Assembly (NCBI GenBank): GCA_903813345.2
Contig: CAIIXF020000002.1
Location: forward strand, 3,696,001 to 3,760,000
Direction: 5' to 3'
DNA length: 64,000 nucleotides
From: Owenia fusiformis
Lineage: Eukaryota > Annelida > Polychaeta > Sabellida > Oweniidae
Shown in pieces: positions 1 to 11,300 of this stretch (position 1 is the stretch's first letter; every line of letters begins with the position of its first letter). The notes under the pieces were generated by a model. It was not told where the DNA came from. It saw only the letters and a list, made by a program, of their open reading frames with translations, and made no database searches. The position numbers and the translations under genes are program-made.

Positions 1-665
1 ATTTTGGGAAATCCCCATTGACAGCCATTATAAACTACTATCAATATGGCTTTACTAAAGGGTCATTTTTTCCAAAAGTTCACTTTGGAATTTTCTGATA
101 TTGCAGATTTCTGTAGCCGATATATTGTCTTTTAAAAAATCAAACAGGCACATTTCTTACATTTTTGATTTTTAATATATCTAGCCATTAAGTTGCACAT
201 GAAAACTCCCATTGGCTGCCATTATAAACTGCTGTCAACATAGCTTTACTGATAAAGTGCCATTTTTTCTAAAAGTCAACTCTGGAATTTTCTGATATTG
301 CAGATTTCTATAGTTGATATATTTACTTTTTAAAAACCAAACAGGCACATTCCTAAAAATGTCTTCATTGACTGCCATTATAGACTGATATCAATATGCT
401 TTTACTAAAGTGTCCTTTCCCCAATATGAATTTCTCTGATATTGCAGCTTTCCTATTTCTATGAATCAGAAAATTTCATAGTGGACTTTTGGAAAAAATA
501 CACTTTATTCGTAAATCCATGTATATAGCAGTGTATAATGGCAGCCAATGTAGATATCTGCAATATCAAAAAATTCCATCGTGGAATTTTGGAAAAATTA
601 TAAGGCCGTATTGAGAGTAGTTTATAATGGCTGTCAATGGGAATTTTCCAAAATTCAAACACCAA
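1..665. repeat. Dispersed repeat with direct and inverted copies, cut by the window edge
   Basis: The phrase CCATTGACAGCCATTATAAA and its context recur in direct orientation near 10, 205 and 370, and in reverse at about 530-655. The reverse complement of 575-655 matches 8-100 well. A further copy occurs at about 56190-56370. Probably a foldback element extending left of the window. 666-960 holds nothing recognisable. Confidence 0.7.
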
Positions 666-959
666 TATCTTTGGAACTAGACAAAATCCAGCTTGTAACC
701 CTTCTTATTTTGAGGACATTTAAGTCACGGTTACATACTAGGATGATTGACTATATTGTTCTTGAACTCCTCTGCAGGGGATCTTTTGAAGATTGATAAA
801 TTAACATTGAACTCAATGGAAACATGCACAATTTTCGAGCCCTGTTATTATCCACTGAGGCTACTTTTTAACACCACTTCGATAGATATCAAAAATATAT
901 GTATTAATAATACTTTGGTCAAAAAATGGTGACGTACATATAGCAAGTGCAATTAAAGT

Positions 960-2260
960 GCTTACTGACTGCACTATGACACGATCACTCTGACATGATA
1001 TATACATGTGCTTCGTAAATAAACTTAATCTAAACGTATTAAGTGTATATGGCTGATTATGAATCAGAAATAATATCTAAAATTCAAAGGGTATATTCGG
1101 ATTAGATCTTAACCTTTCAACGTGAATATCCGTAACTGTATATCTTTTTGCGCAATCCTCATTTTTACTTTAGTTTTGTTACATGAGAATACAATTAATT
1201 TTTGACTTGAGACTGACACAATCACTCTGACATGATATATACATGTGCTTCGTAAATAAACTTAATCTAAACGTGTTAAGTGTATATGGCTGATTATGAA
1301 TCAGAAATAATATCTAAAATTCAAAGGGTATATTCGGATTAGATCTTAACCTTTCAATGTGAATATCCGTAACTGCATATCATTTTGCGCAATCCTCATT
1401 TTACTTAAGTTTTGTTACTTGAGAATACAATTAATTTTTGGCTTTAGACTGACACAATCACTCTGACATGATATATACATGTGCTTCGTAAATAAACTTA
1501 ATCTAAACGTGTTAAGTGTATATGGCTGATTATGAATCAGAAATAATATATAAAATTCAAAGGGTATATTCGGATTAGATCTTAACCTTTCAACGTGAAT
1601 ATCCGTAACTGGAGAGGTTAAGCTAACGATGTTTTTCACAACGTAACCGTGAACGCAAAGTACAAAAAATTAACAAAGGAATGTATCGAGCGCTCATAGT
1701 TTTATGCGCGCTTAGTCTACTTCAGATACTCTTTCAGCTTCATAGTTTCGGGTTTAGAACGGGAGATTTTGAAATTTGACGTTGGGTCAACGGGAACCAT
1801 TTTACTAGTGTCTATTGAACACTATGCTGTCAATTTTGATTTCGATGCACAGCTGAATTCTTGCTGAACACGATGATGTATGTCATGCATGATTTAGCGC
1901 CAAAAATCTTACGAAATGAGCTCGTTTAAAATATGTATTAGAAAACCAGCTATAAAACCGCATCAATGACATACTATAGAATCATTACACGCTATGGTGT
2001 AGTCTAAACAAACACTGGATTTGAACGGCTATTTATATGAGAAGGCTACATGAATTTGTATATGGTCGAGTGATACGTACAGGTTCAGTTTCGATTATAT
2101 ATGCAAAGCTTAACCTCTCAACTGTATATCTTTTAGCACAATCTTCATTTTTACTTAACTTTTGTTACTTGAGAATACAGTTAATTTTTGACTTTAGAAT
2201 GACACAATCACTCTGACATGATATATATATGTGCTTCGTAAATATACTTATCCTATACAG
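960..2260. repeat. 236-bp tandem repeat, about 3.3 units, upstream of the NRF-6-like gene
   Basis: ATCACTCTGACATGATATAT recurs at 984, 1221, 1457 and 2207. The first three intervals are about 236 bp. The third unit is split at 1611/2120 by an inserted element and resumes afterwards, leading into a partial fourth unit that ends just before the TATA-like box. Confidence 0.9.
1612..2119. mobile_element. Nonautonomous element, GAGAGGTTAAGC termini, copy 1
   Basis: 12-bp perfect terminal inverted repeats, GAGAGGTTAAGC (1612-1623) and GCTTAACCTCTC (2108-2119), flanked by AACTG on both sides (1607-1611 and 2120-2124). Sibling tandem units at about 1133 and 1373 carry the uninterrupted CGTAACTG site, proving the insertion. 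No coding capacity. Its interior matches the copy at 54904. Confidence 0.93.
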
Positions 2261-2292
2261 TATATTACCCTTCAAGTTCTGGACCTATGTGA

Positions 2293-2333
2293 TATAAACA
2301 AGCACCTATAGTACTGCAGACAACTGCTCTGCG
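2293..2333 (+). promoter_or_regulatory. TATA-like box and short 5' UTR of the NRF-6-like gene
   Basis: TATAAA lies at 2293-2298, 35 bp before the ATG at 2334. A start site about 25-30 bp downstream would leave a leader of only 10-15 nt. The sequence just upstream (2201-2260) is the last, partial unit of a tandem repeat, so the promoter abuts repeat DNA. Inferred from spacing only; a 5' UTR exon further upstream cannot be excluded. Confidence 0.4.
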
Positions 2334-5300
2334 ATGGACCCGCTACGGATATTCATCAAATTCGCCTGTCTACTTGGGATATGTTTCTATTCTACGGAGG
2401 CACAAAAGTCACTCTGGCTTACAGAAATCGTCGATACTTTTAAATCTGTCCCGGGTACCTTATTTCTCGGGAGTAATATAACGAACATAACGTCGATAAC
2501 ACCAAAATGTTGGTCGGATTTTCAGTTCTATTTGGCAGTGCTTAACAATTCACCGACACCAATATTCACCAATCAATCGGTACCTCGAGAAATCATTTAC
2601 AGTATGTATATGTTTTATAATAATAATTTTATTAATTAAGATGACTGAATGACATTGAATTAATATCATGTTTAATGACATGACAAAATGGTTAAAATGA
2701 AACAGTGGTGTATTGTGTTCAAAAAGTAAAGGGCTGTATTTTTGTGTCACTCTGTAACATGATTTGAAAACACCGAAAATCATTTGTATATCGATCTAAA
2801 GGATTTTCATGTTTTACATCCTTTTTGTTAGTACTCGATCCCGATGCAGTTCCACCAGCGGGTATTGCAAGCGGCAAGGGGTTTTGGAATCGAGACTATG
2901 GTCTTTGTATGTCCTTAAAAGTGGATAACAAAATGTTTAACTTTACTTTTAAGAATTGTTCGTAGTGCTTGATACCGATGCTGTTCCACAAGCGGATATA
3001 GCAAGCGGCAAAGGGTTTTGGAATGGAGACTATAACCTATGTATGTCTCTGAAAGTCGATAACAAGGTGTTTAACTACTTGTAAGACATCCTTTTTGTAG
3101 TGCTTGATGCCGATGCAGTTCCACCAGCGGGTATAGCAAGCGGCAAAGGGTTTTGGAATGGAGACTATAACCTTGTCTCTGAAAGTCGATAACAAGGTGT
3201 TTAACTACTTGTAAGACATTCTTTTTGTAGTGCTTGATGCCGATGCAGTTCCACCAGCGGGTATTGCAAGTGGCAAAGGGTTTTGGAATGGAGACTATAT
3301 ATGACCTTTGTATGTTCCTGAAAGTCGATAACAATGTGTTTAACTTTACTTGTAAGACATCCATTTTGTAGTGCTTGATGCCGATGCAGTTCCACCAGCA
3401 GGTATTACAAGCGGCAAAGGGTTTTGGAATGGAGACTATGACCTTTGTATGTCCCTGAAAGTTGATAACAAGGTGTTCAACTATACTGAGTATACGGAGG
3501 ACGGGATACCCAGACGAGATGTTAGCCTACGTGCGAACTTCAAGGCGCAGTACTACCGAGTTGTCATACATGCTTTAGATGGGATAGGATTTATTGAGGG
3601 ATACCAAAATGTACTTCTGTGTAGTGAATATATTTAATATTACAGAATCACCTAATTTTCGACAAAAGTCTATTTTAAAGATAACTTGAAATTATATTCG
3701 AGACTGAATGTGGTTTCTTACATGGATTCTATATCTAGTATCGACTACAAGTTTTCATGTTATGGTTATTGTCTTTATTTTAAATGTATTCTTTAGCATG
3801 TACTGCAATACGTAACCAGTATCAATGAAGTATTCTGGGTGTTGACTGTTGAGGTCTCAGATTGAGATTATCGTACTTGAGTGATTGGGTGGGAATATAC
3901 GACATTGTTTCTTTTCACGTTAGACTATGGTTTGGGATACTTGGGGTTTGTTGTCTTTATAACTGGTGTACTCTTTGGCGTTTCCTTTTCTTGATGTATG
4001 TCTTTGGTTCATTCCTCTTGACAATTGTGCGTCCATATTGCTAGAGATCTATGTTTTCTGGTGAACAAGTTTTGAAAATATTTTTATATACTTATACGTA
4101 CTAGTTGTTGAAATGTTTTAAATTGTGCGGTTTGTGAAAGCTAGATGTTGCAAATTATTTTAATTAATTATGGCCTACTAAATATTATATACTGTATATA
4201 TAACATTTCATTTTATTCAGTTCACTATTACCTTCGGAGTGTGCGCCCCTGATAGTTGCTCATCATCTGATGTACATACAATGCTAAATGATGGAGAAAG
4301 GTCATTTGATGTTGCATCTGTTGAAAACCCCACATCGGGCAGAGGATTTATCAAAGACGACCCTGGAGCTATTGTAGCATTGTGAGTTCCATGTTTACAT
4401 TGTGTGTCTTTTTAGACAGCTACCTCTCAGTGATTTAAATTTGTTCATGTCTTTTGATTAGAAGTGACACTATTGAATACTAAAAACTCTCACTTAAGGC
4501 CATGCCAATTGCTTTTGAGATCATTAAGATGCAGCACCACAGCTACACTACATCGTCTTAAAGATGAGTATGACGTAACGGCAAGAAACTCAATTTGCCC
4601 GCTTTGCAAGAAGATCCTCACGTTCTTAATTTAGCAATGCTAGATAAGAAAATCGTAACACTGTCACAAAGATTGTTCTTAATTTACGGCAGTTGATAAG
4701 TTGAAGTGTTCCAATGATGCCAATATGTTTTCATTCTTATTGATAAAGCATGGTAAGGACAGCACAGGTTGTGAACCCTTAACCAAGTTCGGCAGTACCC
4801 TTGACGCCATAGCAAATTTTAACTGACTTTCTATTTCTATAACCTTTTAAATTTTTAGGAAAAAAACTAGAATATTGACAACTTGTTGTTTTATTGTTTT
4901 AAACAAAAGTTCATGTACCGCTAAATAACACCTAAAACATAAAGTCATGTAAAATTTGACAGTGTGGAATCGTGAAGGCCCCGTCATAACAGTGAATGGT
5001 GCAGCTCTCTCTATTGTAACAAAGATAAGAAATATTATATTGCGAGACTTTAACTATGAAAATATCATCGAACCTCCCGATTGAGCAACACAAGGCGACA
5101 TCTCCAGACTTTTTCTCGAAGAATCTCGTAATCAAACACATGATACAGGGAACGCTGCCATTATCAATTATGAATATACATTTTCAGGTGGATTATCAGT
5201 ATCTTTGTTGCGATTGTGTTAGCCGCCACACTGATAGATATGTTTTACATCACATTACAACGAAAACGACACAAAAGAGACGCTGAACTATACAAAGAAA

Positions 5301-8300
5301 CCACCACAAAAGGCGCCAAAGTGAATCATGCATATGGTGATTCAAATGATAAACATGGCACTCAAGCGACACGTTTTACTACGGAAAATCAAATCAACGG
5401 GAGTTATTACACACAGAAAGGTGACGATGATAGAAAAGAACATTCTGTTATCAATGGGGCTGACAATGGAAGTTTGAAAATCGTGACTTCTGATGCTCTA
5501 AAGGACGATGCTGCAACTAATGGTCTCAGCAACGGAAGTTTAAAAATCGCGACCGCTGATGTTCCGAATCACAAACCAAAACCATATAGTCCAGGTAAAA
5601 TAAATGTTCACGTCAAAAATTAACATTAGAGAGGTTAAGCAACACCACTTTTTACAACGTAAACCGCGAACGGGAAGGCGCGCGCAGGTTTATCTCATGA
5701 TGTGACGTCATATTGTTCTACTTATTTCCCGGTTTACGTACATCCAAACGTGAAAAATCAAAGTCTAGGTAGGTCGTTCCGTAAAGGATTTTTCATACTT
5801 TATCAAGTTCGATTGAGATAAATATGATATAGGTCGAATACATAAGTATGTTTGACACAAATCTGTGTATATATCGAGATCATTTGTGTCCAATCTAATC
5901 AAATATAACTTGAATATTGAGGCACCCATTCCATATGTAAAATTTGATGAGATTACATGCAATTGCAATTACCCACATGTCAACTCATCCATATTGTGAC
6001 ACCATAGTAATAAAACTATGAATGCCTTGAAGACTTGCTTAAAAGATATTATTGCGACCACTTGTATTTTGTAAGATTCAAGATGTCATAGAACACTACC
6101 AGGGTGTGAAACATCTTCTTTGTCAATAAAGTAATCTTTTTATACTTTTAAAGTAGAAAATAAAACGAAACGCCGCTAAGAAAAAGAAAAAAATTATTTT
6201 GAGGTTTGCGTTTGCGTTACGTCTAAAGTGCTCAGCTTAAAGCACGTTTGCACATAGTACGTATACGGGAACGTAAAGGTTTACGTTTGCGGTTCGCGTC
6301 ATAAAAAATCGTCTTGCTTAACCTCTCTATTAAGACCTTGTGGGTCCTAATGGGTCCAGGAAGGCTACATCCCTATTTCCTTACTATTTGGTGTCAAGTA
6401 CATTTATATGGATACCATTGAAGACCTCGTACTTCTTCTGATATAATCAAATCGTTAATCAATTTTTAACTCTACATGATATTGATATGATCTTCGATGG
6501 TTTGCTATGACATTCAACATAGTCAAGGCATTTTTCCCAATTTTCCCATCTATCAACTAGGTTTTATTAACATTTTTATTAGATTTCAAGCCTAAAACGT
6601 GTGCAGGTTTCAGAGAAAATATCGACCTAATGATGAGTGTTGCTAAGCAACGCAGCATACCTTCAATTCTTATATTATTATTTAAGCCAAATAAATTAAA
6701 TAAAAATTATATTACATTGTCATTTAACTTTCAAAATGCTGATTGTTTCAATTGCAAAGATATTTGATGTTGATGACCCAAAAGGTTTTATCTAGCCATA
6801 AATTGTATATGATTTGTCAACATGTCGTATATCCTACTCTCTTTATATTATAGGAGTTGGTATTCAAATCATTCTTGCCTTCTCAGTGTACAGCAATCTT
6901 CCCCAACTGATGAGTGTTGATGCTCCCAAAGGCTCGTATCCCGCCCTAAATTGTATATGATTTGTCAACAAATCGTATATCCTACTTTCTTTATATTATA
7001 GGAGTTGGTATTCGAATCATTCTTGCCTTTTCTGTGTACAGCAATCTTCCCCAACTGATGAGTGTTGATGCTCCCAAAGGCTCGTATCTCGCCCTAAATT
7101 GTATATGATTTGTCAACATATCCTATTCTCTTTATATTATAGGAGTTAGTATTCGAATCATTCTTGCCTTTTCTGTGTATAGCAATCTTCCCCAACTGAT
7201 AAGTGTTGATGCTCCCAAAGGCTCGTATCTCGCCCTAAATTGTATATGATTTGTCAACATGTATATACTCCTCTCTTTTAATTATAGGAGTTGGTATTCA
7301 AATCATTCTTGCCTTCTCAGTGTATAGCAATCTTCCGCAACTGATGAGTGTTGATGCTCCCAAAGGCTCGTATCTCGCACTAAATTGTATACGATTCTTG
7401 AGCATGGTGTATATCCTACTGGGGCATACATTTCAAATAGGAATCTATATTGGAGTTTCGGGCCAGTCTCTCGGTAATAATTCCAGCTGGTCGACTTTTG
7501 CTAACGACGAGCTTCTGGTTTCTACTTCTCTTTTAGTTTAGTTTATTGTTCCATATGATTCATAATTTAATTCATTATCGTAATCAAAATGTAATGCAGA
7601 ATATTGGGATGAGCACAAGATTTCAAAGGATATATCTGCAAAACCAGTACACTGTTACCAAAACATATAGCGTCGGAGGTGAAGATTGGCGTCTGCTTGA
7701 TGTAAATCAAAAGTCATTTTAACTTTTTAAGTCGTTTACCTCAGATGTTTTAATTTTGTTTTAAGTCCTATATCTCTATTTCCTCATGTTTTAGAAATTA
7801 ATTTCGTTTTCGTTTTCTCTTGATTTTTAAGGTATTGTTTTTCGAAAATTAAATTGCTTGCTAATATATTGTCCAGATATACTTATTTTAAAAGACACAC
7901 TAATTAGCTATAGACAATCAATATTTACAGAAAATTACAATTTTTGGTTGCTTCCGGTGTACCAAGGTCAGTACAATAACAGAGCACTCACAAATTCGCA
8001 GCTGGCCGTGGATTCATTCTTCGTTTTAAGGTACACTACTGTGAACAAGAACATTTTCTTTTATATATAAAGAATACATAAACAGAGTTGAAATCTTTAG
8101 AAATAGATAAAAAGTCCAGCTCAAATTACTTAATATTATTTAACAGGTTTGAAATAAACATTTGCAAGGTAAACATCGACAATTCATTATAAATGTAATG
8201 GTAGATTTCTTGAAGGTAGAATTGTACATTTTGAATGTGTGCATATAGACTACGGCCCACTATGATAGTTGTAACTCCTTCCTTACATGAAAGGTTACAC

Positions 8301-11300
8301 ATACCAACCTATTTCAAACCATCTGTATGATTATACTGGACACTTTCTGGGTAGTTGGACTTTCCATAGGGGTGGCAGATGGCCCTCAGACCAATTTATA
8401 CCCCTACCCCCAAAAAACCATGGGGGTACTTTAATACCACCCAATAAAAAGAATACTAATGCATGTCAGATATTCATTGTTTTATATTGGGTAGGGCATG
8501 TTATGGTTAGTAAGTGCCAGAAATTTCCAATCTCTAACTGATATGGTTACCATAGGAACAGTATTTATATCTTGAAATATTCTCAATTTGACCCCCTCCC
8601 AAATGTGTCCTTTTGATCTCAAAGTGAAATATTTGCAAATTTGTTTGGATTTTATGGCTGCTACTTTGTCAAAAATTGTATCAATATGTATATTTTAACA
8701 TTTAAACACTGAAAAGTGTTGATAATGATCCTATAAATCAATAATATTTATCAAATATAGTCACACATAGCTGCTTTTAGGGAAAAGTGGGCGTGGCACT
8801 TTTTGGTACATGTGTACTTGTTGCAGCATTAAATGAAAAATACATATTATACTAACAACAATTGACATTTAATTAGCATCTACTTATGTTATGTAACATT
8901 GTAATATGTTCATTATCATAATTAGACACTTTAAATATTTTATATCAGTGTTATCCTGACCCTTCCCTTTATCCCTACACCCTTCAAGGTGGGCATTACC
9001 AATCGTGTCAAGTTAACATTTCTGTTTGATTTATTTTTACCATAGACAAGGTACAAAAGCTTTACCATGAGTACTGACCTTATTAGGTGCTAAACTGATG
9101 AATGGATAGGTAGATGGCAGCATTTGTGCTGGTTGGACTACACGCTAGCATCTACCATAGACACATATTGATTTACCATATTTGTTATTTTGGATTAAAG
9201 TAAAACTGCTTTCGCATCAAACTCAATGAGATTCAGATTGTGTTTGAAACTACATGTAGATGATCTTCAGATTTTGTGTGAACCTTAAATTCATGACAAT
9301 CAAAAGAATTCAACATTTAGGAAGTCAACAATAAGATTTTTAACATCGTCTCAATGAGAATTTAGCCCGACCTTTTTCAGAAAGTTAAAGATCATAGAAA
9401 ATTGAACATAATCAAAGTTCCTCAGTAGAACATTTAATCTCCTAAAATCACATTAAAACTATATCAGCAATATTTCCAAGCTAAATAGTATAAAAACTTC
9501 TATCACATCATTTGCAACGTTTTCATTCTTCGATAGTTCAACCCTATATGAATTATTGATGATTTTAAAAGTGCAAGGAATCTAAATGAATCAGGGAAGC
9601 CAGTGATATGTATTTGCCTTATTCATTGTTGACTTATACAATGAAATAGACCTAGATGCAAGTAGAAATAATCTTGCTTTACATCATTAAAAATTCAAAA
9701 TTCAGTCAAATAAGTGGTATCATATTTGAAATCTTCATGTAGAATTACATTTCTTCATGCAATAAGTTAACCTTTTAGTGAGTAGTTGTGACTAATGTAA
9801 TCATGTACTTATACAATTTGTCAGTAAAAGTTATTTATCCTATACTTAGTGTTATAGGTAAATAAAATGCATGAATATAATTGATACCTTAGGTGAGTGG
9901 GGATATACATGTACTGCATATCCCGCTTTATCCCATACTTGGTCGTGTTTCAGGTACATAAAGCAGGTTTGTAAAAACTTATATTCTCATTCTCATCAGC
10001 GGGCAGATATAGCTTTGTATCTCATACTTGAGTGGGTTTGGGGTAGATATCACCCGGGAATATATATCGTATCTGAGAAGCGGGCAGGATATATTGTATA
10101 TGTCCCGCTCCAGGCCAAATGCGGGCAGATATAATATATCCATCCCGCTCCCGGGAATTTTTCAAAAGTTTAAATATCAAAAGTTTTAATTTTTTAATTT
10201 TAAAATTTAAATTTTTTAAGTTTAAATGTTACAATTTCATTGTATTGAACAAAAAGAATATTACGAAAATGTTCAATATAAATATCTTGTCATTTGAAAA
10301 AGGTGCAAAAGGTTATATCTACCCTAAACCCACTCAAGTATGAGATACACCAGTTATGCACGGTCGGTTTGGATACATGGAATATCCCTTGGGATATACA
10401 ATACATCTTCACTCGGTCCCTTCGGTCCCTCGGGAAGATATATTGTATATCCCTCGGGATATTCCCTGTATCCAAAACCTCCCAGTGCATAACCCCTATA
10501 TGTCCCGTTGTGAGCGTGCAGATATAGTATATCTGCCCACTCCGTCATAATCTCCCTCGGGCAGATATATTATATTTGCCTCGGGATAGTCTCAATATCC
10601 TGAACCTCATATAGGATAATCTCTATTTATCCCATACTTGGACGTGTTACAGGTACATAAAGCCGGTTTGTAAAAACTTATATTTTCATCAGCGGGCAGA
10701 TATAGCTTTACGTCCCGCCCCGAGCGGGCAGATATAGTATATCTGCCCGGGCAGATAAAGTATATCTGCCCGCTACGTCATAATCACCGCTCGCATATTT
10801 GTTCATAATTTGTAACGTTCGCGTAATGACTGTAAACGACAAGAGAAAACACAGACAATCGGGATCTGTTTGATGGTTTAAAAAAGGGAAGGAGCATCCA
10901 CTTAATTAATCAATCAAAAATTCGAGAAAATAAATGTGGGAATATCTGAGAGAACAGGAAAATCCGCCCACGGCCAAGAAAACAAAACTGGACATGAATA
11001 TTCTATAATATTTCCACGATTGAACAATGTGAACTAGATGACCAAGATTGGTATGGGATAAACATATTATCCTATAGTCGGTTCAGGATATTGGGATTAT
11101 CCCTTGGCCAATATAATATATTTTCCCTCGGGACCTGCGGCCCTCGGGCAAATATATTATATTTGCCTCGGGATAATCCCAATATCCTGAACCTCATATA
11201 GGATAATCTCTATGTATCGCCAGGTATATCACCCGCTCAGTAATCCCCTGCAGGAATTTCATTCTGTGCAATTTCTCATATTTTCGTATTTTAGTATATG

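Noticed and set aside
2966-3231. Exon 2 copies as mutually exclusive functional exons
   Set aside because: All copies contain in-frame stops, one has a small deletion, and their length does not preserve the frame into exon 3.
4740-4800. A stretch vaguely reminiscent of 5S rRNA (GTGAACCCTTAACCAAGTTCGG)
   Set aside because: No box A/C promoter elements or full-length 5S fold could be recognised.
10290-10550. Several overlapping 60-75-codon frames on both strands
   Set aside because: They mirror each other because the DNA is a hairpin; no coding signature.
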